Positions 1 to 10,000 of a stretch of 64,000 nt of DNA are shown here, one piece after another. How positions within the stretch are numbered: the stretch's first letter is position 1; each line of letters starts with the position of its first letter. The notes under the pieces were generated by a model. The model was given only the letters and a program-made list of their open reading frames with translations, made no database searches and was not told where the DNA came from. A program made the translations under genes and the position numbers. The DNA is from Fimbriimonadaceae bacterium (lineage in GTDB: Bacteria; Armatimonadota; Fimbriimonadia; Fimbriimonadales; Fimbriimonadaceae): the NCBI GenBank assembly GCA_023957775.1, contig JAMLGR010000012.1, positions 62,001-126,000 of the forward strand. Direction: 5' to 3'.

Positions 1-1131
1 GCGACCCGCGACCGGGTGGATCGCGAAGCGCACGTTCACCTTCTTCGCGCGCAGCGCCTGCGAGATCTCCTGCACCACGTGCTGGGCCTGCGCGACGGCC
101 ATGCCGTATCCGGGGATGATCATGACCTCCTTCGAATCGAGCAGCAGTTCGGCCGTCTCCTCCGCGGAGATGGGAACGACCTCGCCCTGCTCCTCGCCCG
201 AAGCGAGCACCGTGCCTTCGCTCGTGCCGAAGCCGCCTGCGATCACGTGCAGGAACTTGCGGTTCATGGCCTTGCACATGATGTAGCTCAGGATCGCGCC
301 GCTCGAGCCGACCAGGGCGCCGGTGACGATCAGCAGGTCGTTGTTCAACATGAACCCGGTCGCGGACGCCGCCCATCCCGAGTAGCTGTTGAGCATCGAG
401 ACGACCACCGGCATGTCGGCGCCGCCGATCGCCATGACCATGTGGATGCCGAACAGGAGGGCGATCACCGTCATGATGATCAGCGGCTGGAGGCCGGCGC
501 CTGCGGCGGATTGCACGACGAACTCGCGCCCGAACCAGATCGCGGCGACCAGCAGGATGAGGTTCAAGTAGTGCCGCGCCGGAAGGATCATCGGCTTGCC
601 GCCGATCTTGCCCGACAGCTTGCCGAAGGCGATGACCGAGCCGGAAAGGGTCACGGCGCCGATCAGGATGCCGACGTAGGTTTCGATGTCGTGGATCGTG
701 AGGTCGACGCCGATGAAGTGCGTGAGCCGCTCCGGGTCCATGAAGTTCGCGAATCCGACGGCGACGGCCGCCAAGCCCACCAGGCTGTGGAGGATCGCAA
801 CGAGTTCCGGCATCTGGGTCATCTGGACGCGCCGGGCGGCGATCAGGCCTATCGCGCCACCGACCACGAGGGCACCCAGAAGGGCCGCATAGTTGTGCGT
901 GACGAATCCCAGAACCGTGGCGACCAGCGCGATCGACATGCCGATGATGCCGTACCAGTTGCCCCTGCGCGAGGTCTCCTGATTGGAGAGTCCCCCCAGA
1001 GCGAGAATGAACAGGATGGTCGCAAGGATGTAGGCGACCGTGATGACTCCCTGGGGGATCGCCTCGTTCGGCAAGTTCGTCTGGACGGTCGCAAGGAGGT
1101 TGGAGATGGTGGCGCTTCCTTCGTAGATCAT
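1..1131 (-). CDS. pntB: NAD(P) transhydrogenase subunit beta, 3' end cut by window edge
   Basis: Membrane subunit of the proton-translocating transhydrogenase, which uses proton re-entry to drive hydride transfer from NADH to NADP+. Translation from the ATG at 1131 gives [13 protein letters not shown], then a run of hydrophobic helices (for example [20 protein letters not shown]). The visible part ends at [11 protein letters not shown], a stretch typical of the start of the NADP-binding domain in PntB. 377 codons are present and the remainder lies beyond the left edge; E. coli PntB is about 460 residues. The start lies 7 nt after the pntA stop, so the two are one operon in the usual A-B order. 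Family assignment is secure; the missing C-terminus cannot be checked. Confidence 0.95.
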   Translation of the reverse strand, partial: MIYEGSATISNLLATVQTNLPNEAIPQGVITVAYILATILFILALGGLSNQETSRRGNWYGIIGMSIALVATVLGFVTHNYAALLGALVVGGAIGLIAARRVQMTQMPELVAILHSLVGLAAVAVGFANFMDPERLTHFIGVDLTIHDIETYVGILIGAVTLSGSVIAFGKLSGKIGGKPMILPARHYLNLILLVAAIWFGREFVVQSAAGAGLQPLIIMTVIALLFGIHMVMAIGGADMPVVVSMLNSYSGWAASATGFMLNNDLLIVTGALVGSSGAILSYIMCKAMNRKFLHVIAGGFGTSEGTVLASGEEQGEVVPISAEETAELLLDSKEVMIIPGYGMAVAQAQHVVQEISQALRAKKVNVRFAIHPVAGR

Positions 1132-1138
1132 GACGGTC

Positions 1139-2668
1139 TTACTTCCTGAACATCTCGAGCATGCGGCGGGTGACGGCAAAGCCGCCAAAGATGTTGATGC
1201 TCGCAATCAACACCGTCCCGGCTGCGATCCAGCCGATGAGCTGTTCGCTCGAACTGATCTGCAGCAGGGCTCCGATGATGATCACGGAGGAGATGGCGTT
1301 GGTCACGCTCATCAGCGGCGTGTGCAGGGCGGCCGTGACGTTCCAGATCACCATGTAGCCGACGAAACACGCCAGCACGAACACCGTGAAGTGCGCCATG
1401 AACGCGGGCGGGGCGACGGCTCCCAAGCCCAGCAGGGCCACACCCGCGATCGCCATGCCGACAAATCCGCCGAGAGGCGAGGGTTTGGGCTTCGCGACCG
1501 CCGGCGCGGGGGCGGGCGCGGGCTTCGCCGGGGCCATCGAGAGCGTCGGGGCCGGCGGCGGCCACGTGATCTCCTTGTCCTTGCAGACCGTCGCGCCACG
1601 GAAGACCTCGTCCTCCATGTTCACCACGATCTCGCCGTTCTTCTCGGGGGTCAGGTCGGTGAGGAGGTGGCGCAGGTTCGTCGCGTAGAGCTGGCTGGCC
1701 TGGGCGGCCAGGCGGCTCGGCATGTCGGTGTAGCCGATGAGCGTCACGCCGTTGTGGACGACGACCTTGCCGGGCTGGGTCAGTTCGCAGTTGCCGCCCT
1801 GTTCGGCGGCGAGGTCGACGATGACGCTGCCGTTCTTCATCGACTCGACCATGGCCTTGGAAATCAGTTTGGGGGCGGGTTTGCCGGGGATCAGCGCCGT
1901 GGTGATGATGATGTCGACTTCTTTCGCCTGATCGGCGAACAGCGCCATCTCCGCTTTGATGAACTCCTCGCTCATCACCTTGGCGTAGCCGCCCTCGCCG
2001 GCCCCGTCCTCGCCCTCGAAGTCGAGCATGAGGAACTCGGCATCCATGCTCTCGATCTGCTCTTTGACCTCGGGTCGGGTGTCGAACGAGCGCACGATCG
2101 CGCCCATGCTCTTGGCGGCACCGATGGCCGCCAGGCCGGCGACGCCCGCGCCGATGACCAGCACCTTCGCCGGCGGCACTTTGCCCGCGGCGGTGATCTG
2201 GCCGGTGAAGAAGCGCCCGAAGTGCTGCGCGGCCTCGACGACGGCGCGGTATCCGGCGATGTTCGCCATCGAGCTGAGGGCGTCCACCTTCTGGGCGCGC
2301 GAGATGCGCGGCACGCAGTCCATCGCCATGGCCGTGACGCCGCGGTCGGACAGCTCCTTGAGAAGTTCCGCGTTTTGAGCCGGCCAAAGGAAGCTGATGA
2401 GGGTCTGTCCCGCCTTCAGCTTGGCCGCCTCCTCCTCGTTCGGGCCCCGAACCTTGAGGATGATGTCGGACCCGGTCCACACCTCGCCCTCGGTGGCGAT
2501 GGTGCAACCCGCGGCCTGGTAAGCCTCGTCGGAGAAGCTTGCCTCCGCGCCCGCTCCAGACTCTACGGACACCTCGAAGCCAAGCTTGATCAACTGGGCC
2601 GCGACGTCGGGCGTCGTCGCCACGCGCCGTTCGCCCGGGAAGGTCTCCCTCGGTACGCCAATCTTCAT
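1139..2668 (-). CDS. pntA: NAD(P) transhydrogenase subunit alpha (fused form)
   Basis: 509 residues, the length of the single-chain E. coli-type PntA rather than the split PntAA/PntAB form. Residues 1-370 form the NAD(H)-binding alanine-dehydrogenase-like domain: [17 protein letters not shown] at the N-terminus and the nucleotide-binding [21 protein letters not shown] Pro/Ala-rich linker follows near 375-400, then hydrophobic helices for the membrane part. The upstream sequence contains GGAG about 9 nt before the ATG, so this start is reasonable. It partners with pntB immediately downstream to supply NADPH from the proton gradient. Confidence 0.96.
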   Translation of the reverse strand: MKIGVPRETFPGERRVATTPDVAAQLIKLGFEVSVESGAGAEASFSDEAYQAAGCTIATEGEVWTGSDIILKVRGPNEEEAAKLKAGQTLISFLWPAQNAELLKELSDRGVTAMAMDCVPRISRAQKVDALSSMANIAGYRAVVEAAQHFGRFFTGQITAAGKVPPAKVLVIGAGVAGLAAIGAAKSMGAIVRSFDTRPEVKEQIESMDAEFLMLDFEGEDGAGEGGYAKVMSEEFIKAEMALFADQAKEVDIIITTALIPGKPAPKLISKAMVESMKNGSVIVDLAAEQGGNCELTQPGKVVVHNGVTLIGYTDMPSRLAAQASQLYATNLRHLLTDLTPEKNGEIVVNMEDEVFRGATVCKDKEITWPPPAPTLSMAPAKPAPAPAPAVAKPKPSPLGGFVGMAIAGVALLGLGAVAPPAFMAHFTVFVLACFVGYMVIWNVTAALHTPLMSVTNAISSVIIIGALLQISSSEQLIGWIAAGTVLIASINIFGGFAVTRRMLEMFRK

Positions 2669-2889
2669 GATTTCACTCCGCTGGGGGTAAGGATGGATGC
2701 GGGCGGCCCACTTGGAGGGTGGGCCGAGTCGGGACCCGGCATCATTGGCCGGCCGCCAAGGTGTGGTTCCGTTGGCTCTCCGACGCTCAAATTCTCTCCC
2801 TCACTTCTCCCGTATCCGATGACAAGATACCGGATGCCCAGGCTCGGAGGTGTCCTTCCAATCCTTGACGGAGAAGCGACGACAGGTGC

Positions 2890-2910
2890 CACGCCCGCTC
2901 GACGGGCGTG
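2890..2910. repeat. dispersed palindromic element, copy 1
   Basis: Perfect 8-bp inverted repeat CACGCCCG / CGGGCGTG around the 5-nt loop CTCGA, in the 265-bp gap between pntA and the next minus-strand gene. The flanks (GGTGC and CTACC) extend it imperfectly. Closely matching elements occur near 11112 and 37612, all outside genes. I saw nothing else assignable in this gap. Confidence 0.7.
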
Positions 2911-2933
2911 CTACCACCGTTGAAACAAACAAG

Positions 2934-3857
2934 TTAGGAGGCGTCGGCTGCGCGGTAGGCGTCGATCACGGCCTGATCGCCCTCCTTTCCGCGTCTCGAA
3001 TTGCCGTGCTCCATTCCCACCACGCCCTCGTAACCCTTGCCGTGGAGGTGTCGGAAGATGTTGTGGTAGTTCATCTCGCCCGTGCCCGGTTCGTTGCGGC
3101 CGGGGTTGTCCCCCAACTGGAAGTAGGCGATCTCGGACCACGCCGCGTCGATGTTGGGGATGATGTTTCCCTCCGTGATCTGCTGGTGGTACATGTCGAA
3201 CAAGATCTTGCACGCGGGCGAGTTCACCGCGCGACAGACCATGAATGCCTGCGGGATCTTCGAAAGGAACATGCCCGGGTGGTCGCGGTACGGGTTCAAC
3301 GCCTCCAGCACCATCACCAAACCCTCGGGCTCGAAGACCTCGGCCATCGCGCGCAGGCTGTCGATCACGTTCGCCGTCTGGAAGTCCCACGCCAGCCGCT
3401 TGTCGTACGGCCCCGGCACGACGGTCATCCACTTCACCTGCGTGCGTTTGGCGACCTCCACCGCGGCTTTGGCCTGGGCGACCAGCGCCGCGCGGTTCTC
3501 GGCGCCGCCCAACGCGTAGGTGGGATTGTTCCATTCGGCATGGGCTACGAAGACGCCCATCGTCATCCCCAGGTCGCGCATCGCCTTGGCGATCCGCTCC
3601 TGCTCGGGCACCGGGCGGCCCATCATGCCGTTGTCCTCCCACGCGGTGAATCCCTGGTCGGCCGCGAACTTGAGCTGGTCCACCGGATCCGGACCCGCCA
3701 GGTTCTGGAACATGCCGAAATGGGGGGCGTATTTGAGCTTGAACGGCGCGGGCATGGGTGTACTGCTCCTTGCGGCGCCGGCGCGCGCCGCCGCCAAGCC
3801 GGCACCCGCCGCGGCGGTCGATGCGATCAGAGCGCGGCGGGTGATCTTCTTGGCCAT
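2934..3857 (-). CDS. Tat-exported sugar isomerase-like TIM barrel (hydroxypyruvate isomerase/xylose-isomerase superfamily)
   Basis: 307 residues. The N-terminus MAKKITRRALIASTAAAGAG is a twin-arginine signal, so the folded protein should be exported. The rest matches the AP-endonuclease-2/hydroxypyruvate isomerase barrel: residues suited to metal binding appear in VLEALNPYRDH (Glu), KILFDMYHQQ (Asp, His) and GVVGMEHG (Glu). The substrate is probably a small sugar or hydroxy-ketoacid but cannot be named. The ATG lies 4 nt after the stop of the Tat-exported Gfo/Idh/MocA protein, an arrangement that suggests joint carbohydrate modification outside the cytoplasm. Confidence 0.85.
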   Translation of the reverse strand: MAKKITRRALIASTAAAGAGLAAARAGAARSSTPMPAPFKLKYAPHFGMFQNLAGPDPVDQLKFAADQGFTAWEDNGMMGRPVPEQERIAKAMRDLGMTMGVFVAHAEWNNPTYALGGAENRAALVAQAKAAVEVAKRTQVKWMTVVPGPYDKRLAWDFQTANVIDSLRAMAEVFEPEGLVMVLEALNPYRDHPGMFLSKIPQAFMVCRAVNSPACKILFDMYHQQITEGNIIPNIDAAWSEIAYFQLGDNPGRNEPGTGEMNYHNIFRHLHGKGYEGVVGMEHGNSRRGKEGDQAVIDAYRAADAS

Positions 3858-3861
3858 GGCG

Positions 3862-5106
3862 CTAGTGGAACTCGGTCCGGCCCGGAACCGCGACCGGAGG
3901 AACCGGCATCGGCCCGAACTCGAGGTGGTCGGGGTAGAGGTTTTCGGTGGAGTTGAGGATCTGCTCGCGGGTGACCTCTTTGCCGGTGTAGCATGCGGTG
4001 CGGCCGAGGATCGCGGTCATCGTGCTCTCCGCCACGCGCCGTCCCTCGTTGAGGGGCTTGCCGGCGCGGATGCTCGCGACGAGGTCCCGGTGCTCGAGCA
4101 TGTACGGGTTGGGTCGCTCGCCGTCCCAGCGCCACGCGTTCTCACCCGTGATGCGTGTGTTGGCGTCCGAAACGCCCTTGGAACCCACGATCTGCTCCGA
4201 CACGTTGCTGGCGGTGCCATCGATCTGGCGGCAGTAGCTGTGGCACTTCACCCCGTTCGCATACTGGAACTCGGTGGCGAAGTGGTCGAAGATGTGGCCG
4301 TAGCTCGGGTCGGTGCGAACCTGCCGGCCACCGAGGGAAACGGCTTTGACCGGGTACGCGTCCATTGCCCAGTTCACGACGTCGATGTTGTGGATGTGCT
4401 GCTCGCAGATGTGGTCGCCCGAGAGCCACGTGAAGTACAGCCAGTTGCGCATCTGCCACTCGAGGTCGCTCCATTCTGCCTTGCGCTGGTTCATCCAAAG
4501 ACCGCCTTGGTTCCAGTAGCAGGATGCGGCCACGATGTCGCCGAGCTGGCCGTCGTGGATCCGCTTCATGGCCTCGTTGTAGGCGAGGTCGTGTCGGCGC
4601 TGGGTGCCGGCGACGATCGCGAGATTCTTGGTCTTGGCGAGATCGCTCGCTTCGAAGACCGTGCGGATGCCAGGTCCGTCGACGGCGACCGGCTTCTCCA
4701 TGAACACGTTCTTTCCCGCGTCGATCGCCGCCTTCAGGTGCGCGGGGCGGAATCCGGGAGGGGTCGCGAGGATGACCAGATCCACATCCGTCGCCAGCAC
4801 GCCCTTGTAGGCGTCGAGCCCGACGAAGGAGCGCGCAGGCGTGACCTGGTAGGCGTCTTTGAGAGAGTCCTTGAGCTGGTTTTGCGAGCCCTGAAGGCGG
4901 TCGGCAAACGCGTCGCCCATCGCCCAAAGCACGACGCCGGGGCTGGACGTGAAGTTGTCGATCGCGGCGCCGGTTCCTCGGCCGCCGCACCCGATCAAGC
5001 CCACCTTGAGGGTCGCGTTGGCCTGGGTGAAAGCGCCGAACGAGCGGGGCACGGTCAGGGCCGCTCCGGCAAGGGCGGACTTGGCAAGGAAATCTCTGCG
5101 GGTCAT
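3862..5106 (-). CDS. Tat-exported Gfo/Idh/MocA family oxidoreductase
   Basis: 414 residues from the ATG at 5106, chosen because CAGGAGGAAGAG sits directly upstream and because it begins with a twin-arginine signal, MTRRDFLAKSALAGAALT. The Rossmann nucleotide-binding loop is VGLIGCGGRGTGAA and the family hallmark EKP is seen in GKNVFMEKPVAVDG. Members oxidise or reduce sugars and cyclitols with NAD(P), and exported ones usually carry a tightly bound cofactor, often nicotinamide loaded before Tat export. A reading frame stays open further upstream, but it overlaps the neighbouring SUMF1-type gene and has no start signal. Confidence 0.9.
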   Translation of the reverse strand: MTRRDFLAKSALAGAALTVPRSFGAFTQANATLKVGLIGCGGRGTGAAIDNFTSSPGVVLWAMGDAFADRLQGSQNQLKDSLKDAYQVTPARSFVGLDAYKGVLATDVDLVILATPPGFRPAHLKAAIDAGKNVFMEKPVAVDGPGIRTVFEASDLAKTKNLAIVAGTQRRHDLAYNEAMKRIHDGQLGDIVAASCYWNQGGLWMNQRKAEWSDLEWQMRNWLYFTWLSGDHICEQHIHNIDVVNWAMDAYPVKAVSLGGRQVRTDPSYGHIFDHFATEFQYANGVKCHSYCRQIDGTASNVSEQIVGSKGVSDANTRITGENAWRWDGERPNPYMLEHRDLVASIRAGKPLNEGRRVAESTMTAILGRTACYTGKEVTREQILNSTENLYPDHLEFGPMPVPPVAVPGRTEFH

Positions 5107-5141
5107 CTCTTCCTCCTGTACGGGGTCATTGTGCATCAAAC

Positions 5142-5891
5142 TCAGCGCTCGCACACCAGCCGCATGCCGATGAACGGACCATCCGAAAGCCACCACTTGC
5201 TTTTCGGCTTCTGCGGATCGCGCTCCTGCCACTTGATCGAGTACTTCCAGCGGGCCCCGGGTGTGATCGTCGCCTCCTTGTCCCAGTAGGAGCCGCCGAC
5301 CGTCACCGCCTCGCCGTCGAGCCCCTCGCACCACTCGCGCGCGTTGCCCCACATGTCGTAGAGACCGAACGCATTCGGCTTCTTCGTGGCGACGGGGTGG
5401 GTGGTGTCCTCGCCGTTTTCCCACGTCCACGCCTCGGCGGCGAAATCTCCAGGCTTGCCTGCGGCATAAATCCACTCGGCTTCCGTCGGCAGGCGATACT
5501 TGCGGCCGCTCTTCTGGCTGAGCCACTCGCAGAACCGGACCGCCGCCTGGTGCGCCATCCCCAGGGCCGGATAGCCCTGGTGGCCGAAGCCTCGGTCCGG
5601 GGCGCCGTACGGGCGGCTGGGCCGCGACTCAGCATCGACCCCCCGCTGCAGCTCCTCCTGGGTGAGGTCGAGGCGGAACGTCCAGACGTCGAACAGGTCC
5701 CACGTGACCTCGGTCTTTCCGATCCAGAGGTTCTTCACCTCGATTGTCTTATCGCCCACGGTGACGGACCCGTCGGGAACGCGCACCATCGTGAACTCGA
5801 CGAGCGTCTTGTCGAGCTTCTGCACGAACGTTTCGGGGGTCTGGGCATGGGAGGCGACGGTGGCGAGAGCGGCGAGGGCAAGGGTAAGCAT
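5142..5891 (-). CDS. secreted SUMF1/EgtB-type (formylglycine-generating-like fold) protein
   Basis: 249 residues with a short Sec-type signal ending near ASHAQ. The body shows FGE-sulfatase-domain landmarks: YRLPTEAEWIYAAG, NAFGLYDMWGNAREWCEG, and a C-terminal GPFIGMRLVCER in place of the usual GFR. The segment GGSYWDKEAT lacks the cysteine pair used by true formylglycine-generating oxidases, so oxidase activity is unlikely; the fold is often reused in secreted proteins of unknown role. First gene of a three-gene minus-strand operon, 35 nt before the Gfo/Idh/MocA gene. A TATAAT ends 11 nt upstream of the start codon on the minus strand. Confidence 0.85.
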   Translation of the reverse strand: MLTLALAALATVASHAQTPETFVQKLDKTLVEFTMVRVPDGSVTVGDKTIEVKNLWIGKTEVTWDLFDVWTFRLDLTQEELQRGVDAESRPSRPYGAPDRGFGHQGYPALGMAHQAAVRFCEWLSQKSGRKYRLPTEAEWIYAAGKPGDFAAEAWTWENGEDTTHPVATKKPNAFGLYDMWGNAREWCEGLDGEAVTVGGSYWDKEATITPGARWKYSIKWQERDPQKPKSKWWLSDGPFIGMRLVCER

Positions 5892-5910
5892 GGCTTGCCG
5901 GAATTATACG

Positions 5911-5942
5911 GTTGGTCGCGAGTCGTTTGTGGTTCGTTGTTC
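5911..5942. repeat. degenerate 7-bp tandem units
   Basis: Four adjoining 7-nt units resembling TTGGTCG, CGAGTCG, TTTGTGG and TTCGTTG lie between the divergent genes at 5891 and 6001. They look like a decayed copy of the heptad arrays better preserved near 34587, 42082 and 44366. The match is weak because the units are not identical. Confidence 0.35.
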
Positions 5943-6000
5943 AGCAGTGCGGCTGGGACCGTGGGGAACGATGGCCTTGCGAGGGCGTCTAAAGGGTGTG

Positions 6001-6552
6001 ATGATCCGCAAACTTCTTCGACTTTCCGTGGCCTTCGCAGCCCTGGCCGTGATGGTGCTTCCCGCCTCTGCGCAGCGCGATATCCGTGACATCTTCCGAA
6101 GCGGCAAACGCGAGGATGTGCGCAAGGAAACCGAGCGTCAGGAAGTGATGCTCACCGTCGAGGCGAACCGGATCCGTGCGAAGTTGCGCCAGATGGATCG
6201 CGAGAAGGACGAGACGGGGCGCAACCCGATCTACACCTGGGAGACGTATCGCGACGGCTCCGAGATCAAGTTCATCCGGGAGCGAGAGCAGCGTGGCAAG
6301 AACCTCGTCGCCACGCGCGAGTATTTCTTCAAGCGCGGCAAGCTCTTCGCGTTCTTCGAGGAGCGCGACGAGTCGGTCCCCGTCTTCGGCCGCCGCGACG
6401 CGCGCAAGGAGAAGCTCGAGCAGCGCTTCTTCCTCGACGAGGATGGCCGCCTCGTGGCCTCCCACCGAACCCTGAACGGTCGGGCGAGCACCATGTCGGG
6501 ATCGGATGTGTCTTACTTCACAAGGCGAGGATTAGACTTTTTCAAGAAGTAG
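6001..6552 (+). CDS. secreted protein of unknown function
   Basis: 183 residues from the ATG at 6001. MIRKLLRLSVAFAALAVMVL followed by PASAQ is a classical signal peptide with a clear cleavage site. The mature part is very rich in Arg, Glu and Lys and alternates charged residues, for example in KREDVRKETERQEVML. I recognise no domain. The 3' end overlaps the end of the convergent DinB gene by 11 bp, leaving no room for a terminator between them. An in-frame extension upstream has no start signal and would destroy the signal peptide. Confidence 0.7.
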   Translation: MIRKLLRLSVAFAALAVMVLPASAQRDIRDIFRSGKREDVRKETERQEVMLTVEANRIRAKLRQMDREKDETGRNPIYTWETYRDGSEIKFIREREQRGKNLVATREYFFKRGKLFAFFEERDESVPVFGRRDARKEKLEQRFFLDEDGRLVASHRTLNGRASTMSGSDVSYFTRRGLDFFKK

Positions 6553-7012
6553 CACCCCTCGCGCCCCACTCCCACATTCCGTAAGCGACCTTGTCTGAAA
6601 GGGGCAAGCCCGCTTGGCGCAGACCGAGCTCCACCTGGGCGCGGTGGAAGGACTCGTGGGCGATGAGGTAGCCCACGAACCCGGCGCAGTGCGGTTTGAA
6701 CCCCTTCACCCGGCCCTCGGGGGTTTCCGCCCGTTCGATCAGCGTCCCGATGCGGTCGGCGGATCGCCCAAGGGCTTCGCGAAGAGCCGCGCCATCCGCG
6801 GCCTTGGGATCCAGTTTCTCAACACCCTCCAGCAGCTCTTCGGCCGCGGCTTTCAGCCACATGAGCCTCACGTTGTGTACGTGCGCCAGATGACCCACAG
6901 CGGTCTTGCCCTTTGCCACCGGGGCGACCAGTTGTTCCGGTGAGAGGGCGTCGAGGAGGTAGAGGTTGATGCAGGCGTTGATGCGCCACGTTTCCACCAG
7001 GGCGTCGTTCAT
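6542..7012 (-). CDS. DinB family protein
   Basis: 156 residues from the ATG at 7012. Small four-helix metal-binding protein of the DinB/YfiT type. The three histidines expected for the metal site are visible in GHLAHVHN and AHESFHRAQVELGLR. Members include thiol transferases and damage-inducible proteins, and the specific role here is unknown. I prefer the ATG at 7012 over that at 7021 because TAGAAT (7020-7025, minus strand) ends 7 nt before 7012 and overlaps the other ATG. Confidence 0.88.
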   Translation of the reverse strand: MNDALVETWRINACINLYLLDALSPEQLVAPVAKGKTAVGHLAHVHNVRLMWLKAAAEELLEGVEKLDPKAADGAALREALGRSADRIGTLIERAETPEGRVKGFKPHCAGFVGYLIAHESFHRAQVELGLRQAGLPLSDKVAYGMWEWGARGATS

Positions 7013-7019
7013 CACCCCC

Positions 7020-7025
7020 ATTCTA
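7020..7025 (-). promoter_or_regulatory. -10 box of a leaderless transcript (DinB gene)
   Basis: TAGAAT on the minus strand, 7 nt before the ATG at 7012. No Shine-Dalgarno sequence separates them. Confidence 0.6.
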
Positions 7026-7085
7026 ATGGGGGAGTGCGCCCATTCATCCGACTCTCACCGCGGGATGCCTATGCCTCGGCGGAAA

Positions 7086-10000
7086 TCACAGCGCGGATGA
7101 ACTCCGCGCCGTCCCAGTGGGTTCCAGGTTCAGGCGGACGTGCAGGTCCGACGCCTCGCGCACGTTCAAGCGCTCGCCGAACGCCAGGCGCACGCTGGCA
7201 CCTTTGGTCGACATCGAAACCCGACAGCCTTTGCCGCCCAGCGTGCACACGGCGTCCACGGCCCGGAAACCCTCGGGCCGTTCGAGCGTGAGCGCTTCGA
7301 CGCCCACGGAACCGTGGCGGACCTGGAGCGTGGCCTCGAGACGCCTGCCACGAAGGGTCTGCGAGTACGTGCCCCAACCCTCGGCCGCAGTGAACGGGGC
7401 ACGGAACTCATCGGGCGTCAGCTTGGGCGCAAACCCGATCTCGCCCTTGGGGCCGTGGTAGCGAAACCCGCACATTGTGAGGAAGACGCCATACGCCGCC
7501 ATCGAACGCGCGTAGTGGTCGCCGCACTCGATCTCGTTGAAGGGATTGCGTTTCTCCGGGCCGTACCGATCGTGGATCGTGCGTACGATCGCAAGCCCCT
7601 CGTCGACCAGCCCTTCCGCGATCATATGCGCGGCGGCCTGGTACTCGAAGCCGTTCATGCACTCGTTGAAGTACCCCACCACCCAGTCGGCATGGCCCTT
7701 GCCCTTGGCCTCTTGCGCCCCGCCCCGGGGGAAGGAGGTCATCACCAGCCCGGCCTCGCCCGGCATCGCGTACCAGCGCCCGCCCTTGATCACCGCCTGC
7801 ATCGCGTTCATGTACTGGCCCGCATCCGGCGCGAAGTTGTACTTCCACAGAGACTTGAGCGCCGTCCGCACCTGCTCGCGCGGGAGCACCGGTTCGAGCC
7901 CCACCTGGTGCAGCCAACTGTCGCCGAGCACCTGGTCCACGTGGCAACCGGGCCCGTAGCCGATGCTCTCAGGGTGGCTGGGATCGCGCTCCATGGCGAA
8001 GTACTCGCCGTTGAACAGCTGCTCGGTGACGCTCGCGCCGCCCTTGGCGACCACGGCCTCGAGCTCCTCCGCGTAGGCTGCTTCCCCCACATCGCGTGCC
8101 ATCGCCGCGCCAGCCCGAAGGGCCGCGAGATAGACGCTCGAGATCCAGGAGATCTTGCCCGCCCAGGCGGCGTCCAGGGTGTTGTACTGCCAGCCTTCCA
8201 AAACGCCATCGCCATCGGCGTCCTCTCTTCGAAGGCGCTCGATCGAACCCTTCACCTTCGGCCACACTCGGCGAAGGAAGGCGCCGTCGGTGGCCATCGT
8301 GTGCTCTCGGTAGGCGCGCACGATCGTGCCGGCCTGGCCGTCGTGGGCGATCTGTTTGCCGCTCTCCGCGCGGTAGAAGATCGTGCCGTCGGGCTGCCAT
8401 GCGAGCCCGAAGTCCACGCGCTCGCGCACGTCGCGCTCAAGTTCGGGGAAGAGCCGCGCTGCGGCCTGCGCGTAGTTCCACACGTGCTGGCACGTGCCCG
8501 GGCAGCAGTACACACCCTCCCACCCGTAGAAGCGCCCGTTGTCGAACCGATGCGCGGTGCCCGTTGCGAGGCAGTCCACGGAGACGAGCGTGCGTTCGAG
8601 AAACCAGTGCGGAAGGGTCGAGTCGAACCACGTGTCGACCCACTTCAGGGTCTCGCCGCGGAGCCGCGGCGCTTCGCGGGCGTAGGCGTGCACCGCCTCT
8701 CGCGCCGAGTCGCTGCGCAGCGAATAGTGCTTCTTGAGGTTCGGGAGGTCCTCGATGGCACCGAACTCGCCTTGCGGCGGCCCGTAGTTGGGAAAGTGCC
8801 ACGCGAGCACGAACTCGAGCGTTTGGGACTCGCCGGGAGGAATGGCGAAAGGAGCCTCGATCACCCCCAGCAGCACGCCCGGATCGGACCTGGAGGCTCG
8901 AAGGAGCACCCGTTCGAACATCTCCTCGCGCTTCTCTTCCGAGGCGGTCGCGGGCACTGGCTCGATGACATTCGGAGGGCCGGTCCACGCCCTGGTCCCC
9001 GCGGGCCTGTCCAGGATCGCCAGCGCCATGGAGCCGTAGTCGGGCAACTTGTCCCACTCGACGTCATCCCTCCAAGGCGTGTCGGAGAACACGATCTGAT
9101 CCACGCAGATGTGACCCCAGCCACCGGTCACGGCATCCACAATCCGCAGGACGGCGCGCTTGCCCGCAAACTCGCGCACGTCGAAGCTCGCGGGGCGCAT
9201 CGGATTGGAGTTGCGACCCGAGGCGGTGCGCACGACCTTGCCGTCGATCAGCAGGTCAAGGCTGGTCTGGCCCTTGTGGCCGCCACCCCCGATCAGGAAG
9301 TTGACGTATCCGCGCTCGATCGTGAACTCGGGGCTCGTGAGGGTGCCCGTAGGCAGGTCGCTCGCGGCGGATTCCTCGCCGTGGCGCGATTCGTGGGTGT
9401 TGACCAGGTACTCGCCGTGCGCCTTGGTCTCGCTCTTGCGCTCCGGCATCTGGCTTCGGGGGAAGGGACCGTCGCCGAAGGCCGTGCCGGTCGAGATCCA
9501 GGGCGCGTAGGTCGCTCGCTCGAAGTCTTCGAACGCGATGTCGGGCCGTCCGGTGGAGCTGGCGGGGTGAAGCGGCGTCGCAACGCACTCGACCATCACC
9601 GTGTCGCCGTCGTAACGCACCCGGTTCACACGCTTGAACAGATCCTGGTGGCCTGAGAACCCGGCGATGCGATTGTCCAGACTTGCGAGAACCTTGCCGC
9701 GCATGGGCTTGTCGGTCGGGTTGTGCAGGGTGTACCGAAGCACGGAGAGAGGTTGGCTCGAATCGTCGGTTTGAAGAGGAATGAACGGAGAAAACGCCTC
9801 GAGTTCGATACGGAGAGGAACCTCCGGGTCCGAGTAGCGGACCACGCCCACCGGATAGCGGTTCTCGAATTCGATCGTTCGCATGGTGCCCAAATCGAAG
9901 CCGGGCATGTCGCCGCCCCGACCCTCCAACACGAACTCAAAGCGCTGCTCGAATGGGGAGCGCACCTCCATCGGCTCGGCGTAGTGCCCCCCTCGCGACG

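Noticed and set aside
2669-2860. Sigma-70 promoter for pntA (TTGTCA near 2820 on the minus strand)
   Set aside because: No acceptable -10 box lies 16-18 nt downstream of it.
1130-2923. Long open frame on the plus strand opposite pntA
   Set aside because: The minus strand encodes unmistakable PntA; the plus-strand frame is the low-complexity Arg/Gly/Asp-rich shadow expected in GC-rich DNA. The same reasoning removed the long frames opposite the GH116, S10 and transporter genes.
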